A program made the translations under genes and the position numbers. The notes beneath the pieces were generated by a model that saw only the letters and a program-made list of their open reading frames with translations, made no database searches and was not told where the DNA came from. Below, in pieces: positions 18,991 through 28,133 of a stretch of DNA of 64,000 bases. The stretch spans positions 1-64,000 of the forward strand of contig FCOH02000030.1 in the NCBI GenBank assembly GCA_001544595.2, given 5' to 3'. How positions within the stretch are numbered: the first letter of the stretch is position 1; each line of letters opens with the position of its first letter. Source of the stretch: Caballeronia peredens (lineage in GTDB: Bacteria; Pseudomonadota; Gammaproteobacteria; Burkholderiales; Burkholderiaceae).

Positions 18991-20454
18991 ATGAAGAACA
19001 ACCGACGCTGGACGTTACCGCGTAGCGCCGCCCTGTGGATGAGCGCGAGCCTCGCGGGCATGGCCGTCCTGGCCGGCTGCGCCACCAAGGCGCCCGAAGT
19101 GAAGGCGACCAGCAGCGGCTGGGTGAAGAATCAGGTCGCGGATGCGTACACGTTCGGCTTTCCGCTCGTCGCCACCGATATCGCCCGCGAACGCGCGAGC
19201 AGCGGCGCGGCGCGATCCGGCCAGCCGCCGCTCAACGCGTTCCGTCACGCGACGGCGCTGCCGCCGGCGAGCGCGCCGGGCTGGCCGAGCGTCGACACGC
19301 TGGAGTCGGCGGCGTGGCTCGATGTCTCCGCCGATCCCGTGATCGTCTCGCTGCCGGCCGCGCCGCGCGGACGTTATCTCGATGCCCGCGCGTTCGACGC
19401 CTGGACCGACGCGCTCTATTCCAGCGCCGACACGACGCCGTATCCGAAGATGCAACTGATTGCCTTCGTGCCGGCGGGCTGGACGGGCACGCTGCCCGCC
19501 AACGCGACGCGCGTGGAGACGCGCACGCGCTACGTGTGGCTGTCGGTGCGCGTGCGCGTGAACGGTCCGCGCGACGTGCGCGAGGCGCGCAAACTTCAGA
19601 CGGCGATGCGCATCGACACGCTCACGCCCGCGAAGGGCTCCGTCTCCGATCCGACGCCGGCCGTCGCCGGTGCGTGGCCCGCGAACGGCGCGAAGCAGCC
19701 CGCGGTGCCGCCGCTGCCCGCCGCGCCGTCCACGGTGTCGGCAGGCGCGCAGGCCGAGGCGCTCGACGCGAACGCCTTCTTCGCGCGTCTCGCCCGTTCG
19801 CTCGACGACAATCCCGCCGCCACCGACGACAGCCACGCGATGAGCCAGCTCGCCGATCTCGGGGTGAAACCCGGCGAGCCGGTGCAGTTCAAGAAGACCG
19901 ATGCGCCGCTGCTCGATTCCGGCCTGGCGGACGCGCGCGAGCGGCTCGCGACGGTGCCGTCGAACGCGATCGCGAAGAACGGCTGGATCTGGTTCGGCGA
20001 CGGCGTCGGCCTCTACGGCACCGACTACACGCTGCGCGCCTATCTCGCGCGGCGCCAGACGGCCACGAGCACGAAGGAAGGCGAAGTGAAGCCGGTCGCG
20101 CGCGTGGACAGCGAAGGCCACGCGCTGAACGGCGCGAATCAGTACGCGCTGCATTTCGCGGCGGATCAGCTTCCGCCGGTGCGCGGCTTCTGGACGATCA
20201 CGGCTTACACAAAGGACGGCGCGCTCGCCGACGCGAAGCTGCCGCGCCTGTCGATCTCCGACCGCGACCGCCTGAAGAAGAATCGCGATGGTTCCGTCGA
20301 CGTGATCGTGTCGGCGAAATCGCCGGGGCGCGCGCGTGCAACGAACTGGCTGCCCGTTCCCGACGGCGAATTCCAGCTCGCGATGCGTCTCTATGCGCCG
20401 AGGCCGCAGGCCAGCGACGGCTCGTGGACGCCGCCGCCTGTCCAACGTCAGTAA
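18991..20454 (+). CDS. DUF1254/DUF1214 lipoprotein
   Basis: This 487-residue protein has a lipoprotein signal peptide with lipobox LAGC (Cys30), so it is anchored in the periplasm. DUF1254 occupies roughly residues 45-170 (VADAYTFGFPLVATDIARER, RYLDARAFDAWTDALYSS). DUF1214 occupies the C-terminal part (QYALHFAADQLPPVRGFWTITAY...). These paired all-beta domains are widespread and of unclear biochemical role. An Ala/Pro-rich linker lies around residues 215-250. It is transcribed away from copA and ends in a strong terminator, so it is monocistronic. I make no functional claim. Confidence 0.85.
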   Translation: MKNNRRWTLPRSAALWMSASLAGMAVLAGCATKAPEVKATSSGWVKNQVADAYTFGFPLVATDIARERASSGAARSGQPPLNAFRHATALPPASAPGWPSVDTLESAAWLDVSADPVIVSLPAAPRGRYLDARAFDAWTDALYSSADTTPYPKMQLIAFVPAGWTGTLPANATRVETRTRYVWLSVRVRVNGPRDVREARKLQTAMRIDTLTPAKGSVSDPTPAVAGAWPANGAKQPAVPPLPAAPSTVSAGAQAEALDANAFFARLARSLDDNPAATDDSHAMSQLADLGVKPGEPVQFKKTDAPLLDSGLADARERLATVPSNAIAKNGWIWFGDGVGLYGTDYTLRAYLARRQTATSTKEGEVKPVARVDSEGHALNGANQYALHFAADQLPPVRGFWTITAYTKDGALADAKLPRLSISDRDRLKKNRDGSVDVIVSAKSPGRARATNWLPVPDGEFQLAMRLYAPRPQASDGSWTPPPVQRQ

Positions 20455-20481
20455 GTCGAACGCAAAGTCATCAAATCGAAA

Positions 20482-20519
20482 CACGAAGGCCGCGATTTTT
20501 TCGCGGCCTTCGTGCTTTT
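20482..20519 (+). terminator. Rho-independent terminator after the DUF1254 gene
   Basis: A perfect 13-base stem (20482-20494 with 20502-20514) closes a short AT loop and is followed by CTTTTG. It starts 27 bases after the stop codon and isolates the gene from the downstream DUF748 gene. The near-palindromic form could also work on the other strand. Confidence 0.85.
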
Positions 20520-20642
20520 GAAGCGCGCATTGGCGAACGTTTGCGGGTCGCGTCGTCGTATACTCGGACATCTTCTCTCCGGGACGGCGAGCTCGGGCGG
20601 CGCTCACACGGGCGGCGCATACGAACGATAGCCGCGCATCGA

Positions 20643-23600
20643 ATGTCCAGCATCACCAAGTCTTCACTCGCTTCCGCCGGCCAGACACTGCGTGGCGTCG
20701 TGCACGCGCGGCGCACGCGGCGCATTGCGATCGGCCTGCTCATCGCGGTACTCGTCATCGGCGCGCTCGGGTTTTTCGTCGCGCCGCCCGTCATCCGGCA
20801 TATCGCCGAACAGCAACTGTCGAAGCAGCTCGACCGGCCCGTCAGCATTCGCCGCATTTCGCTCAATCCCTACACACTCGATTTCGAAGCCGACGGCGTG
20901 CATGTCGGCGAGTCGCCCGCCAATCTGGCGAAGGCGCCGGGCAGCGCGGCCGGTTTCGTCGACGTATCGCGGCTCGTCGTGCGCACGTCGTGGGCGTCGA
21001 TCTTTCGTCTCGCGCCGGTCGTCAACGAAGTCAAGATCGATTCGCCGCGCATCAGCATCGTGCGTTTCGACGGCGAGCATTTCAACTTCTCCGATCTGAT
21101 CGCGAAATTCTCGAAGCCTGCGTCGCCGCCGTCCGACAAGCCCGCGCGCTTTTCCGTGTCGAACATCCGGGTGGAAAACGGCCAGATCACGTTCGATGAC
21201 AGGCTTCTGAAGGCGAAGCACGTGATCGACCGCTTCGCGCTCGGCATTCCGTTCATTGCAACGCTGCCGTCCGCCGCCGACATCTTCGTGACGCCGCTGC
21301 TGCAGGCGCGCATCGACGGCTCGCCGCTCGTCGTGAAGGGGCGCACGAAGCCGTTCGCGCAGTCGCGGGAATCGGAGATCGCGCTGTCGCTCGACGGTCT
21401 CGACGTGCCGCAGATGGCGTCCTACGCGCCGAACTCGGTGCCGGTCGCGGTGAAAAGCGGCAAGCTTTCGACGGATCTGAACGTGCGCTTCTCGATCGCG
21501 GGCGAGACGCCGACCATCCGCATCGACGGCACCGCCGATCTCGCCGATCTCGCCGTCACCGACAAGACGAACGCGCCGCTCGTGGCCGCCCGCGCGCTGC
21601 ATGTGAAGATCGCGAATGCCGAGCCGCTGCGCGATATCTATCACCTCGACGAAGTGACGCTGTCGAATCCCGACGTGCGGCTCGTGCGCGATTCGGCGGG
21701 CGAACTGAACGTGCAGAAACTCGCGGGTCCGGCGCCGAAAGCGCAGGGGAAGCAGGAGAAGCAGGAGGAACAGGCGAAGCAGCCCGCCGCAGAGGCGCCG
21801 CCGCTCGATCTGGCGATTCGTCATGTCGCGATCACCGACGGCAGGATCGCGCTGGACGACCAGCTCCTGAAACAGCGCGTGCAGGGCGCGCTGACCGGTC
21901 TCGCGGTGACGCTCGACGGCTTTTCCACGCTCGCGAAAACGCCCGCAAAATACACGCTCAAGACTGCGTTCGATCACGGCGGCGCGCTCGACGCTTCCGG
22001 CAACGTGACGCTCGCCGCGAAAACCGCCGACGCGAAAATCGCGCTCGATGCGTTCGCGCTGCCGCCGCTGCAGCCGTATCTCGCGAACCTGATGGCCGCG
22101 CGCGTGACGAGCGGCACGCTCGGCGCGAAGCTGCCGGTGTCGGTCGACTGGAGCAAGCCGGACGGCGGCGTGCAGGTCGGCGCGGGCGATGTCAGGCTCG
22201 ATGCCCTCACGCTCACGCCGAACGTCGCCGGCACGACGCCGATCAAGCTGGCATCGGCGCTGGCGAAAATCGGCGAAGTCGACGTGTCCGGACGCCGCGC
22301 GGCGCTCGACAGCGTGCAGTTGAGCGGCCTCGCGCTCGACGCCACGCGCCGCAAGGACGGCAGCATCGATCTCGCCGCGCTCGCCGGGCCGCACGAAGCC
22401 GCGCCCGAGCAGACGGCCACGCGCAAGATCCAGAAGGCGCAGCAAGCGGGTCCGGCGTGGCGTTATCAGATTGGGCAGATTTCGCTCGAGAACGCGTCGG
22501 CGACCGTCACCGACGAAACGCTCGCACGGCCCGTGAAGTTGCGCGTCGCGCCGCTCGCGGTCAGCGTGAAGCAGTTCAGCGACGATCTCACGAAGCCGCT
22601 CGCCGTCGACGGCAAGCTCACGCTCAACGGAAAGGGAATGCTCGCGCTCGGCGGCAACGTCACGGTGAGTCCGCTCAAGCTCGCGTTGCACGTGAAGGGC
22701 GATCAGCTCGACGTGTCCGCGTTCGAGCCGTATTTCGGCGACAAGCTGAACGTGGATGTAGCGAGCGCGAATCTCAATGCGAACGGCGATGTCGCGCTGT
22801 CGGGCAGCGGCAAGACGCTCGCCGCGTCGTACAAGGGCGACGTCGCGCTCACCGACGTGCGCATGATCGACAAGCTCACCAACGACCGCTTCGCGGGCTG
22901 GAAGCTGCTCGGCCTGACCAGCGTGAAGGCGAGCTACGACGAACGCGGCACCGATGTCGAGGCGGCGCGCGTGACCTTCGCGAATTTCTACGGCCGCGTG
23001 CTGCTCGATGCGCAGGGCAAGCTGAATCTGAAGGGCGTCGTCGCAAGCGACAGCGGCACGACACAGCCGCTGACGCAGGACAAGACCAAGGCCGCCGCGC
23101 CCGCGCCCGCGTCCGCTCCGGTCAAGTCGGCCGAGAAATCCGGGCCGCCGGTCAACATGCGTTTCGGCCAGCTTGTGCTGCAGAACGGCCGCGTCACCTA
23201 TACGGACAACTTCATCAAGCCGAACTACACGGCGAATCTCGTCGCGATCAACGGCACGATCGGCGCGTTCGGCACGCGTTCGACGACGCCCGCGCCTGTC
23301 GACGTCTCCGCGAAGCTCGCGGCGAACGGGCCGGTGGCGATCAAGGGAACGGTCAATCCGCTGATCGACAAGCCCGCGCTCGATCTGACGGCGAGCGCGC
23401 ACGGCGTCGAGCTGACGAATCTCACGCCGTATTCGACGAAGTACGCGGGCTATCCGATCACGAAGGGCAAGCTCAACGTCGACCTGCATTACATGCTCGC
23501 CGACAACAAGCTCACGGCGAACAACCACTTGTTCATCGATCAGTTGACGTTCGGCGATCACATCGACAATACGACGGCGACGAAGCTGCCCGTGCGGCTC

Positions 23601-24341
23601 GCCATTTCGCTGTTGAAGAACTCGCGCGGCGAGATCGACGTGAATATTCCGATTTCCGGATCGCTCGACAATCCGCAGTTTTCGATCGGCGGGCTCGTGT
23701 GGCAGGCGATCCTGAACCTCGTGCAGAAGGCGGTAACGGCGCCGTTCACGCTGCTCGCGCATGCGTTCGGCGGGGGCGGCGGCGAAGATCTCAACTACAT
23801 CGAGTTCAATGCGGGCTCGGCCGATCTGAACGATGCCGCGCAGAAGAAGCTCGAGACGATCGCGAAGGCGCTGGTGGACAAGCCGTCGATCAAGATGGAC
23901 GTGACGGGCCGCGTCGATCCGAAGACCGACGAACCGGCCTTGCGGACCGCGTGGGTGGACGCTCAGGTGAAGCGCGCGAAGGTGCGGGACATGTCGAGCA
24001 ACGGCGAGAATGTGGACTGGTCGGCGATCAAGATATCGGATGCCGATTACGACAAGTATCTGACGAAGGTGTACAAGTCGGCGGATTTCAAGAAGCCGAC
24101 CAACTTCATCGGCATGACGAAGGCGGTGCCCGACGACGACATGAAGGCCGCGCTGACGAAGAACGCGCCGGTCGATGAAGGCTCGCTGCGCGATCTGGCG
24201 CAGCGGCGCGCGCAGGCGGTGCAGGAATACTTCGACGGGAAGATCGACAGCAAGCGCGTTTTCGTCGTCGCGCCGAAGCTCAGCGCGGACGATATCAAGG
24301 ACAAGGGAGCAGGTTCGCGCGTGGAACTCGGGCTGAAGTAG
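20643..24341 (+). CDS. DUF748 / AsmA-like envelope protein with OmpA-like C-terminus
   Basis: This 1232-residue protein has one N-terminal membrane helix (about residues 28-47), an AsmA-type start (AEQQLSKQLDRPVSIRRISLNPYTLDFEADGVHV) and long repetitive beta-rich DUF748 segments. A Gln/Glu/Lys-rich linker (about 362-378) interrupts it. The last 190 residues include an OmpA-like stretch (YIEFNAGSADLNDAAQKKL) that may bind peptidoglycan. AsmA-like proteins are thought to bridge the periplasm and handle phospholipid traffic; a similar role here is inference. The frame is open far upstream, over the DUF1254 gene, but the ATG at 20643 is the only start giving the family N-terminus. Confidence 0.88.
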   Translation: MSSITKSSLASAGQTLRGVVHARRTRRIAIGLLIAVLVIGALGFFVAPPVIRHIAEQQLSKQLDRPVSIRRISLNPYTLDFEADGVHVGESPANLAKAPGSAAGFVDVSRLVVRTSWASIFRLAPVVNEVKIDSPRISIVRFDGEHFNFSDLIAKFSKPASPPSDKPARFSVSNIRVENGQITFDDRLLKAKHVIDRFALGIPFIATLPSAADIFVTPLLQARIDGSPLVVKGRTKPFAQSRESEIALSLDGLDVPQMASYAPNSVPVAVKSGKLSTDLNVRFSIAGETPTIRIDGTADLADLAVTDKTNAPLVAARALHVKIANAEPLRDIYHLDEVTLSNPDVRLVRDSAGELNVQKLAGPAPKAQGKQEKQEEQAKQPAAEAPPLDLAIRHVAITDGRIALDDQLLKQRVQGALTGLAVTLDGFSTLAKTPAKYTLKTAFDHGGALDASGNVTLAAKTADAKIALDAFALPPLQPYLANLMAARVTSGTLGAKLPVSVDWSKPDGGVQVGAGDVRLDALTLTPNVAGTTPIKLASALAKIGEVDVSGRRAALDSVQLSGLALDATRRKDGSIDLAALAGPHEAAPEQTATRKIQKAQQAGPAWRYQIGQISLENASATVTDETLARPVKLRVAPLAVSVKQFSDDLTKPLAVDGKLTLNGKGMLALGGNVTVSPLKLALHVKGDQLDVSAFEPYFGDKLNVDVASANLNANGDVALSGSGKTLAASYKGDVALTDVRMIDKLTNDRFAGWKLLGLTSVKASYDERGTDVEAARVTFANFYGRVLLDAQGKLNLKGVVASDSGTTQPLTQDKTKAAAPAPASAPVKSAEKSGPPVNMRFGQLVLQNGRVTYTDNFIKPNYTANLVAINGTIGAFGTRSTTPAPVDVSAKLAANGPVAIKGTVNPLIDKPALDLTASAHGVELTNLTPYSTKYAGYPITKGKLNVDLHYMLADNKLTANNHLFIDQLTFGDHIDNTTATKLPVRLAISLLKNSRGEIDVNIPISGSLDNPQFSIGGLVWQAILNLVQKAVTAPFTLLAHAFGGGGGEDLNYIEFNAGSADLNDAAQKKLETIAKALVDKPSIKMDVTGRVDPKTDEPALRTAWVDAQVKRAKVRDMSSNGENVDWSAIKISDADYDKYLTKVYKSADFKKPTNFIGMTKAVPDDDMKAALTKNAPVDEGSLRDLAQRRAQAVQEYFDGKIDSKRVFVVAPKLSADDIKDKGAGSRVELGLK

Positions 24342-24434
24342 AGCGCGTTGGCCAAACGGACGATCTGGATGAACAAGGAAGCGAAAATTAATATCGGCGA
24401 TACCGGAAATCAACACGAAGACGGAAATCAGCCG

Positions 24435-24872
24435 ATGGGAACACCTTATGAGAAGGACGTGGTGGCGTGGGCCGAAGAACAGGCCGCGCTGCTCCGTGCA
24501 GGCAAGCTTGCGTCCATCGATATCGAGCATATCGCAGAGGAAATCGAGGACGTGGGGAAAACAGAATCACGCGAGTTGCGAAGCAGATTGGCGGTGCTGC
24601 TGGCGCATCTGCTCAAGTGGCAGGTTCAGCCGGAACGCCGGAGCAGAAGCTGGACGAATACGATCCGCACGCAGCGAAGGGAAGCGCTCTATGTGCTGGA
24701 AGAGGCGCCAAGCTTGCGGCGACGGTTCGATGAAGCCAAGTGGCTCGATCTGGTCTGGTCGAAAGCGCGAACGCAGGTCGAAGCGGAGACGGGCATCGAC
24801 TTCGACACATTTCCGGAGGTTTGTCCCTGGCCGATGACCTCAGTGCTCGATGAAGGGTTTTTGCCCGACTAG
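24435..24872 (+). CDS. DUF29 family protein
   Basis: This 145-residue cytosolic protein has the DUF29 pattern: YEKDVVAWAEEQAALLRAGK, then IDIEHIAEEIEDVGK, then LLAHLLKWQVQPERR and a conserved C-terminal CPWPMTSVLDEGFLP. DUF29 proteins are small helical proteins of unknown function, common in cyanobacteria and proteobacteria. The frame is open from 24348, but the ATG at 24435 gives the standard family start. It follows the DUF748 gene by 93 bases on the same strand and is convergent with the MFS exporter. Confidence 0.82.
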   Translation: MGTPYEKDVVAWAEEQAALLRAGKLASIDIEHIAEEIEDVGKTESRELRSRLAVLLAHLLKWQVQPERRSRSWTNTIRTQRREALYVLEEAPSLRRRFDEAKWLDLVWSKARTQVEAETGIDFDTFPEVCPWPMTSVLDEGFLPD

Positions 24873-24908
24873 CATTCAACGCCGCAAGCCGCGCGGCTCG
24901 CGCGCCCC

Positions 24909-26477
24909 TCAATGCGCCCCCGCCGCCGCGCCTCCACCGCCGCCTTTCGCCACCTTGGTGATCCAGATCAGCGGAATGATCAAAATGAAGATCACCGCCG
25001 AGATGAGAAAGATATCGTTGAGCCCCATCATCGCGGCTTGCGTATTGACGGTGAAATTGAACATCCCGCGCGCCTGCGCTTCACTGACATCGAGCGTCGA
25101 CTGCGACAGTCCGAGCGACTGCAGAAACGCCGGGTTATAGATATTCGCCTGCTCGGTGAGCCGTTCGTGATGCAACGCGATGCGGTCGTCCCAGGCATTG
25201 CCCGCCAGCGACGTGCCCACCGCGCCGCAGAACACCCGCGCGAAATTCGACAGCCCCGCCGCGGCCGGAATCTTCGACGGCGGCAGGCCCGACAGCACGA
25301 TCGCCGTGAGCGGCACGAAGAACATCGCCATCGGGATGCCTTGCAGAAGCGTCGGCAGCACCAGATGCCACGTATCGATCTCGATCACATATTTCGAGCG
25401 CAGCCAGAATACGAACGCGAAGCCGACAAACGCCATCGTCGCGATAATGCGCGCGTCGCTTCGCGGCAGCACCTTGCCCATCACGGGCGCGAGCACCACG
25501 GCGAAGATGCCGAGCGGCGCGGTGACGAGCCCGGCGTCGATCGAGCGATAGTTCAGATACTGCTGCATCCATTGCGGCAGCAGCACGAGATTGCCGAAGA
25601 ACACGCCGTACGCGACCGAAATCGCCACTGTGCCGCCAAAAAAGTTGCGCCCGGCGAAGAGCCGCAAGTCGACGACCGGATTCGCCTCCGTCAGCTCCCA
25701 CACGACGAAGAACGCGAACGAGATCACGGCGACGATCGCCAGCACGACGATCACCGGCGAGGAGAACCAGTCGAGGTCGCGTCCCTTGTCGAGCATGATC
25801 TGCAGCGACGCGACCCACGAGACGAGCAGGAACAGGCCGATCATGTCGATCGGTGCCTTGCGTGTCGGCGTTTCGCGATCGCGATAGATCAGCCACGTCA
25901 CGCCCGCGGCGAAGATGCCCACCGGAATGTTGATATAGAAGATCCACGACCACGAATAACTGTCCGTGATCCAGCCGCCGAGCGCGGGGCCGGCGATCGG
26001 GCCGACGGTCGCGGTCATCGCCCAGAGGGAAAGCGCCATCGACGACTTCTCTTTCGGATAGGAGCCGAGCAGGATCGCCTGCGAAAGCGGGATCAGCGGC
26101 CCGGCGACCGCGCCCTGCAGCACGCGCGCGAGGAGCAGCACCGGCAGGTTCGGCGCGAGGCCGCACAGCCACGACGACAGCACGAACATCAGGATCGCGC
26201 CGACGAACAGGCGCACCTGGCCGAGACGCTGCGTGAGCCAGCCGGTCAGCGGAATGGAGACGGCGTTCGATGCCGCGAACACGGTGATGACCCACGTGCC
26301 TTCGTTGACGGACACGCCGAGATTGCCGGAGATGGTCGGAATCGCGACATTCGCGATCGACGAATCCAGCACGTTCATGAAAGTCGCGAGCGCCACTGCG
26401 AAAGTGGCGAGGACGAGTTTGCCGCCCTTGAGCGGCGGGGGCGGTGCGGCGGCGGTAGGCGACGTCGGTGTGCTCAT
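24909..26477 (-). CDS. DHA2-family (EmrB/QacA) MFS drug exporter
   Basis: This 522-residue inner-membrane proton antiporter has 14 predicted helices. DHA2 signatures are visible: NVLDSSIANVAIPTISGNLG in helix 1, GWLTQRLGQVRLF between helices 2 and 3, and GPALGGWITDSYSWSWIFYINIP (motif C and helix 5). Such proteins usually pair with an EmrA membrane-fusion protein and a TolC-type channel, but no such genes are adjacent, so it may work alone or with unlinked partners. The substrate is unknown. The ATG at 26475-26477 fits the family start. It is divergent from the mazEF-like pair. Confidence 0.9.
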   Translation of the reverse strand: MSTPTSPTAAAPPPPLKGGKLVLATFAVALATFMNVLDSSIANVAIPTISGNLGVSVNEGTWVITVFAASNAVSIPLTGWLTQRLGQVRLFVGAILMFVLSSWLCGLAPNLPVLLLARVLQGAVAGPLIPLSQAILLGSYPKEKSSMALSLWAMTATVGPIAGPALGGWITDSYSWSWIFYINIPVGIFAAGVTWLIYRDRETPTRKAPIDMIGLFLLVSWVASLQIMLDKGRDLDWFSSPVIVVLAIVAVISFAFFVVWELTEANPVVDLRLFAGRNFFGGTVAISVAYGVFFGNLVLLPQWMQQYLNYRSIDAGLVTAPLGIFAVVLAPVMGKVLPRSDARIIATMAFVGFAFVFWLRSKYVIEIDTWHLVLPTLLQGIPMAMFFVPLTAIVLSGLPPSKIPAAAGLSNFARVFCGAVGTSLAGNAWDDRIALHHERLTEQANIYNPAFLQSLGLSQSTLDVSEAQARGMFNFTVNTQAAMMGLNDIFLISAVIFILIIPLIWITKVAKGGGGGAAAGAH

Positions 26478-26587
26478 GCGGCTCGCGGTCGATCGGTTGA
26501 TCCGCCAGTGTGCGCGCGCTCAAAAAAAGCTGCTTGGCCGAACGGCAGATCTCCGCGGAATGAATCGTCCGCGAACGAGTGTAGACG

Positions 26588-26632
26588 TGTTGATACGCTA
26601 CGAAGCTCGAAGATAATGACGATGTATCAACA
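26588..26632 (+). promoter_or_regulatory. Autoregulated promoter/operator of the MazEF-like pair
   Basis: A good promoter, -35 TTGATA (26590-26595), 16-base spacer and -10 GATAAT (26612-26617), is flanked by a perfect 9-base inverted repeat. The arms TGTTGATAC (26588-26596) and GTATCAACA (26624-26632) overlap the -35 and the transcription start. This is what an AbrB/MazE-type antitoxin operator looks like. A partial third half-site, GTATCTACG, follows at about 26634. Confidence 0.75.
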
Positions 26633-26657
26633 AGTATCTACGTCGTTTGAGGACGTC

Positions 26658-26945
26658 ATGCCCAAGCAGATCCTAAAACGTTGGGGCAATAGCCTTGCCG
26701 TGCGCATTCCTGCCAACATCGCCAGCGAGCTTTCTTTAGAGGAGGGGCAGGAAGTGAATCTGGAAGTCGAGGACGGACACGTCACGGTGCGGCCGCATCG
26801 GGCGATTCGGCGCTTTTCACGCGAACGTCTGATTCAGCAATTTCGCGAGGGCAGGCTCGGGCGGCACGAGGAAACCGATTTCGGCGATCCCGTCGGCGCC
26901 GAGCGGGGTGGCCCGGACGATCCGGCGCGCGAGGGTCTCGAATGA
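26658..26945 (+). CDS. MazE/AbrB-type antitoxin
   Basis: This 95-residue protein starts with an AbrB/SpoVT swapped-hairpin DNA-binding domain (KRWGNSLAVRIPANIASELS...VTVRPHRA, residues about 5-50). The C-terminal tail is acidic and probably disordered, the part that wraps the toxin. It overlaps the toxin gene by four bases (ATGA). The frame is open far upstream, but the ATG at 26658 lies just below the promoter and gives the exact family start. It should repress its own promoter together with the toxin. Confidence 0.88.
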   Translation: MPKQILKRWGNSLAVRIPANIASELSLEEGQEVNLEVEDGHVTVRPHRAIRRFSRERLIQQFREGRLGRHEETDFGDPVGAERGGPDDPAREGLE

Positions 26946-27280
26946 AAGACGGAATTCCGGATGCCGGCGACGTGGTGCGATTGCACGTCGGTCCGTCGAG
27001 AGGCAATGAGCAGGACGGAGACCGCGCGGTGCTCGTGATCTCCGACATCGTGATGAATGACATTACGGGGCGCTTCACGGGAATCCCGATCACGTCGACC
27101 ATTCGCGGCTGGGAAACCGAAGTGCCGATCGCGAGTCTCAAGCGTCCGGGCGTCGCGCTCGTGGACCAGCTAAGCAGCTGGAGCCATGTACAGCGGGAAC
27201 TCGCGTTCCGCGGCGAGACCGTGACGGAAGAGGAACTCAACGCAGCGAAATACGCGATTCGCGCCTTCCTGCAACTTTGA
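26942..27280 (+). CDS. MazF/PemK-type toxin
   Basis: This 112-residue PemK/MazF-fold endoribonuclease candidate shows GDVVRLHVGPSRGNEQDGDRAVLVIS, the beta-barrel start with the conserved Arg that handles RNA, then ITSTIRGWETEVPI and the strand VALVDQLSSW. MazF toxins cut mRNA at short sites and slow growth when the antitoxin is degraded. The start overlaps the antitoxin stop, ensuring coupled translation. Sequence specificity cannot be read. Confidence 0.87.
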   Translation: MKDGIPDAGDVVRLHVGPSRGNEQDGDRAVLVISDIVMNDITGRFTGIPITSTIRGWETEVPIASLKRPGVALVDQLSSWSHVQRELAFRGETVTEEELNAAKYAIRAFLQL

Positions 27281-27327
27281 GCGCCGGTGCGCGGCTCGCC
27301 GCCGCGCATCGGCCGCCTCATTTCATC

Positions 27328-28110
27328 TCACTTCGCCGAAATATCGATATTGCCGAGATATTTTTTCGCGTACTTGTCGATGGTCCCGTCCGCCTTGACC
27401 TTGTCGATCGCCGCGTTGAGCTTCGTCTTGAGCGCATCGTCGCCCTTGCGCACGCCGTAGGCGATACCGCTGCCGAGGATCTTGTCGTCACGCACCGGCG
27501 CGCCGACGAACGCGAAGCCCTCGCCATCCGGCTTCGAGAGGAAGCCGCTCTGGCCCGCGGGCGCGAGCACGAGCGTGCCATCGAGTCGGCCGGACTTCAG
27601 ATCCGCGTACACCTGGTTCTGATCCTGATACGGCACGACCTTCACGCCTTCGTTTTCCCAGTGCGCCTTCGCGAAGGTTTCCTGAATCGAGCCCTGCAGC
27701 ACGCCCACGCTCTTGCCCTTCAGCGACGCCGAAGTCGGTTCCAGACCGCTGCCTTTCTTCGCGATGAGCTGCGTCGGCACGCGATAGACGACCGTCGTGA
27801 AATCGATCGCCTGGCGGCGTTGCTCGGTCGCGTTCATCGCGGAGTTGATGGCGTCGAACTTGCGGCCTTGCAGCGCGGGAATCAGGCCGTCGAACGAGGT
27901 CTCGACCCACTTGCACTGCATTTTCGCGGCGGCGCACACCGCGTTGCCGACATCGATGTCGAGCCCTTGCAGTTCGCCCGTCGACGATTTCGATTCGAAC
28001 GGCGGATATTGCGCTTCGAGGCCGAAGCGCAGCGTGTCGGCGGCGGATGCCGCGCCGCTCGCGAACGTGCAGGCGAAGAACAATGCGCCGGCGATGTGTT
28101 TCATTTTCAT
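27328..28110 (-). CDS. Polar amino-acid ABC transporter binding protein (HisJ/ArgT-like)
   Basis: This 260-residue secreted receptor is of the SBP_bac_3 family. The signal peptide ends ASGAASAA near residue 24, followed by DTLRFGLEAQYPPFESKSS, the classic mature start. Ligand-binding features are WVETSFDGLIPALQGRKFDAINSAM, the ITEQR-type turn ATEQRR and KYAKKYLG at the end. The ATG at 28108-28110 has GGAGACC upstream. It follows the aminotransferase gene by 23 bases, suggesting a shared transcript and import of the amino acid that the enzyme uses. No permease or ATPase gene is nearby. Confidence 0.88.
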   Translation of the reverse strand: MKMKHIAGALFFACTFASGAASAADTLRFGLEAQYPPFESKSSTGELQGLDIDVGNAVCAAAKMQCKWVETSFDGLIPALQGRKFDAINSAMNATEQRRQAIDFTTVVYRVPTQLIAKKGSGLEPTSASLKGKSVGVLQGSIQETFAKAHWENEGVKVVPYQDQNQVYADLKSGRLDGTLVLAPAGQSGFLSKPDGEGFAFVGAPVRDDKILGSGIAYGVRKGDDALKTKLNAAIDKVKADGTIDKYAKKYLGNIDISAK

Positions 28111-28133
28111 CGTGTTGGTCTCCAGAGAAATCG

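Noticed and set aside
19035-20642. Long N-terminal extension of the DUF748 frame over the DUF1254 gene
   Set aside because: Out of frame with a well-supported gene, Arg-rich, and the strong terminator at 20482-20519 separates them.
20664-24530. A 1288-codon minus-strand open frame opposite the DUF748 gene
   Set aside because: An artefact of GC-rich codon use on the other strand; Arg-rich, with no domain or ribosome site.
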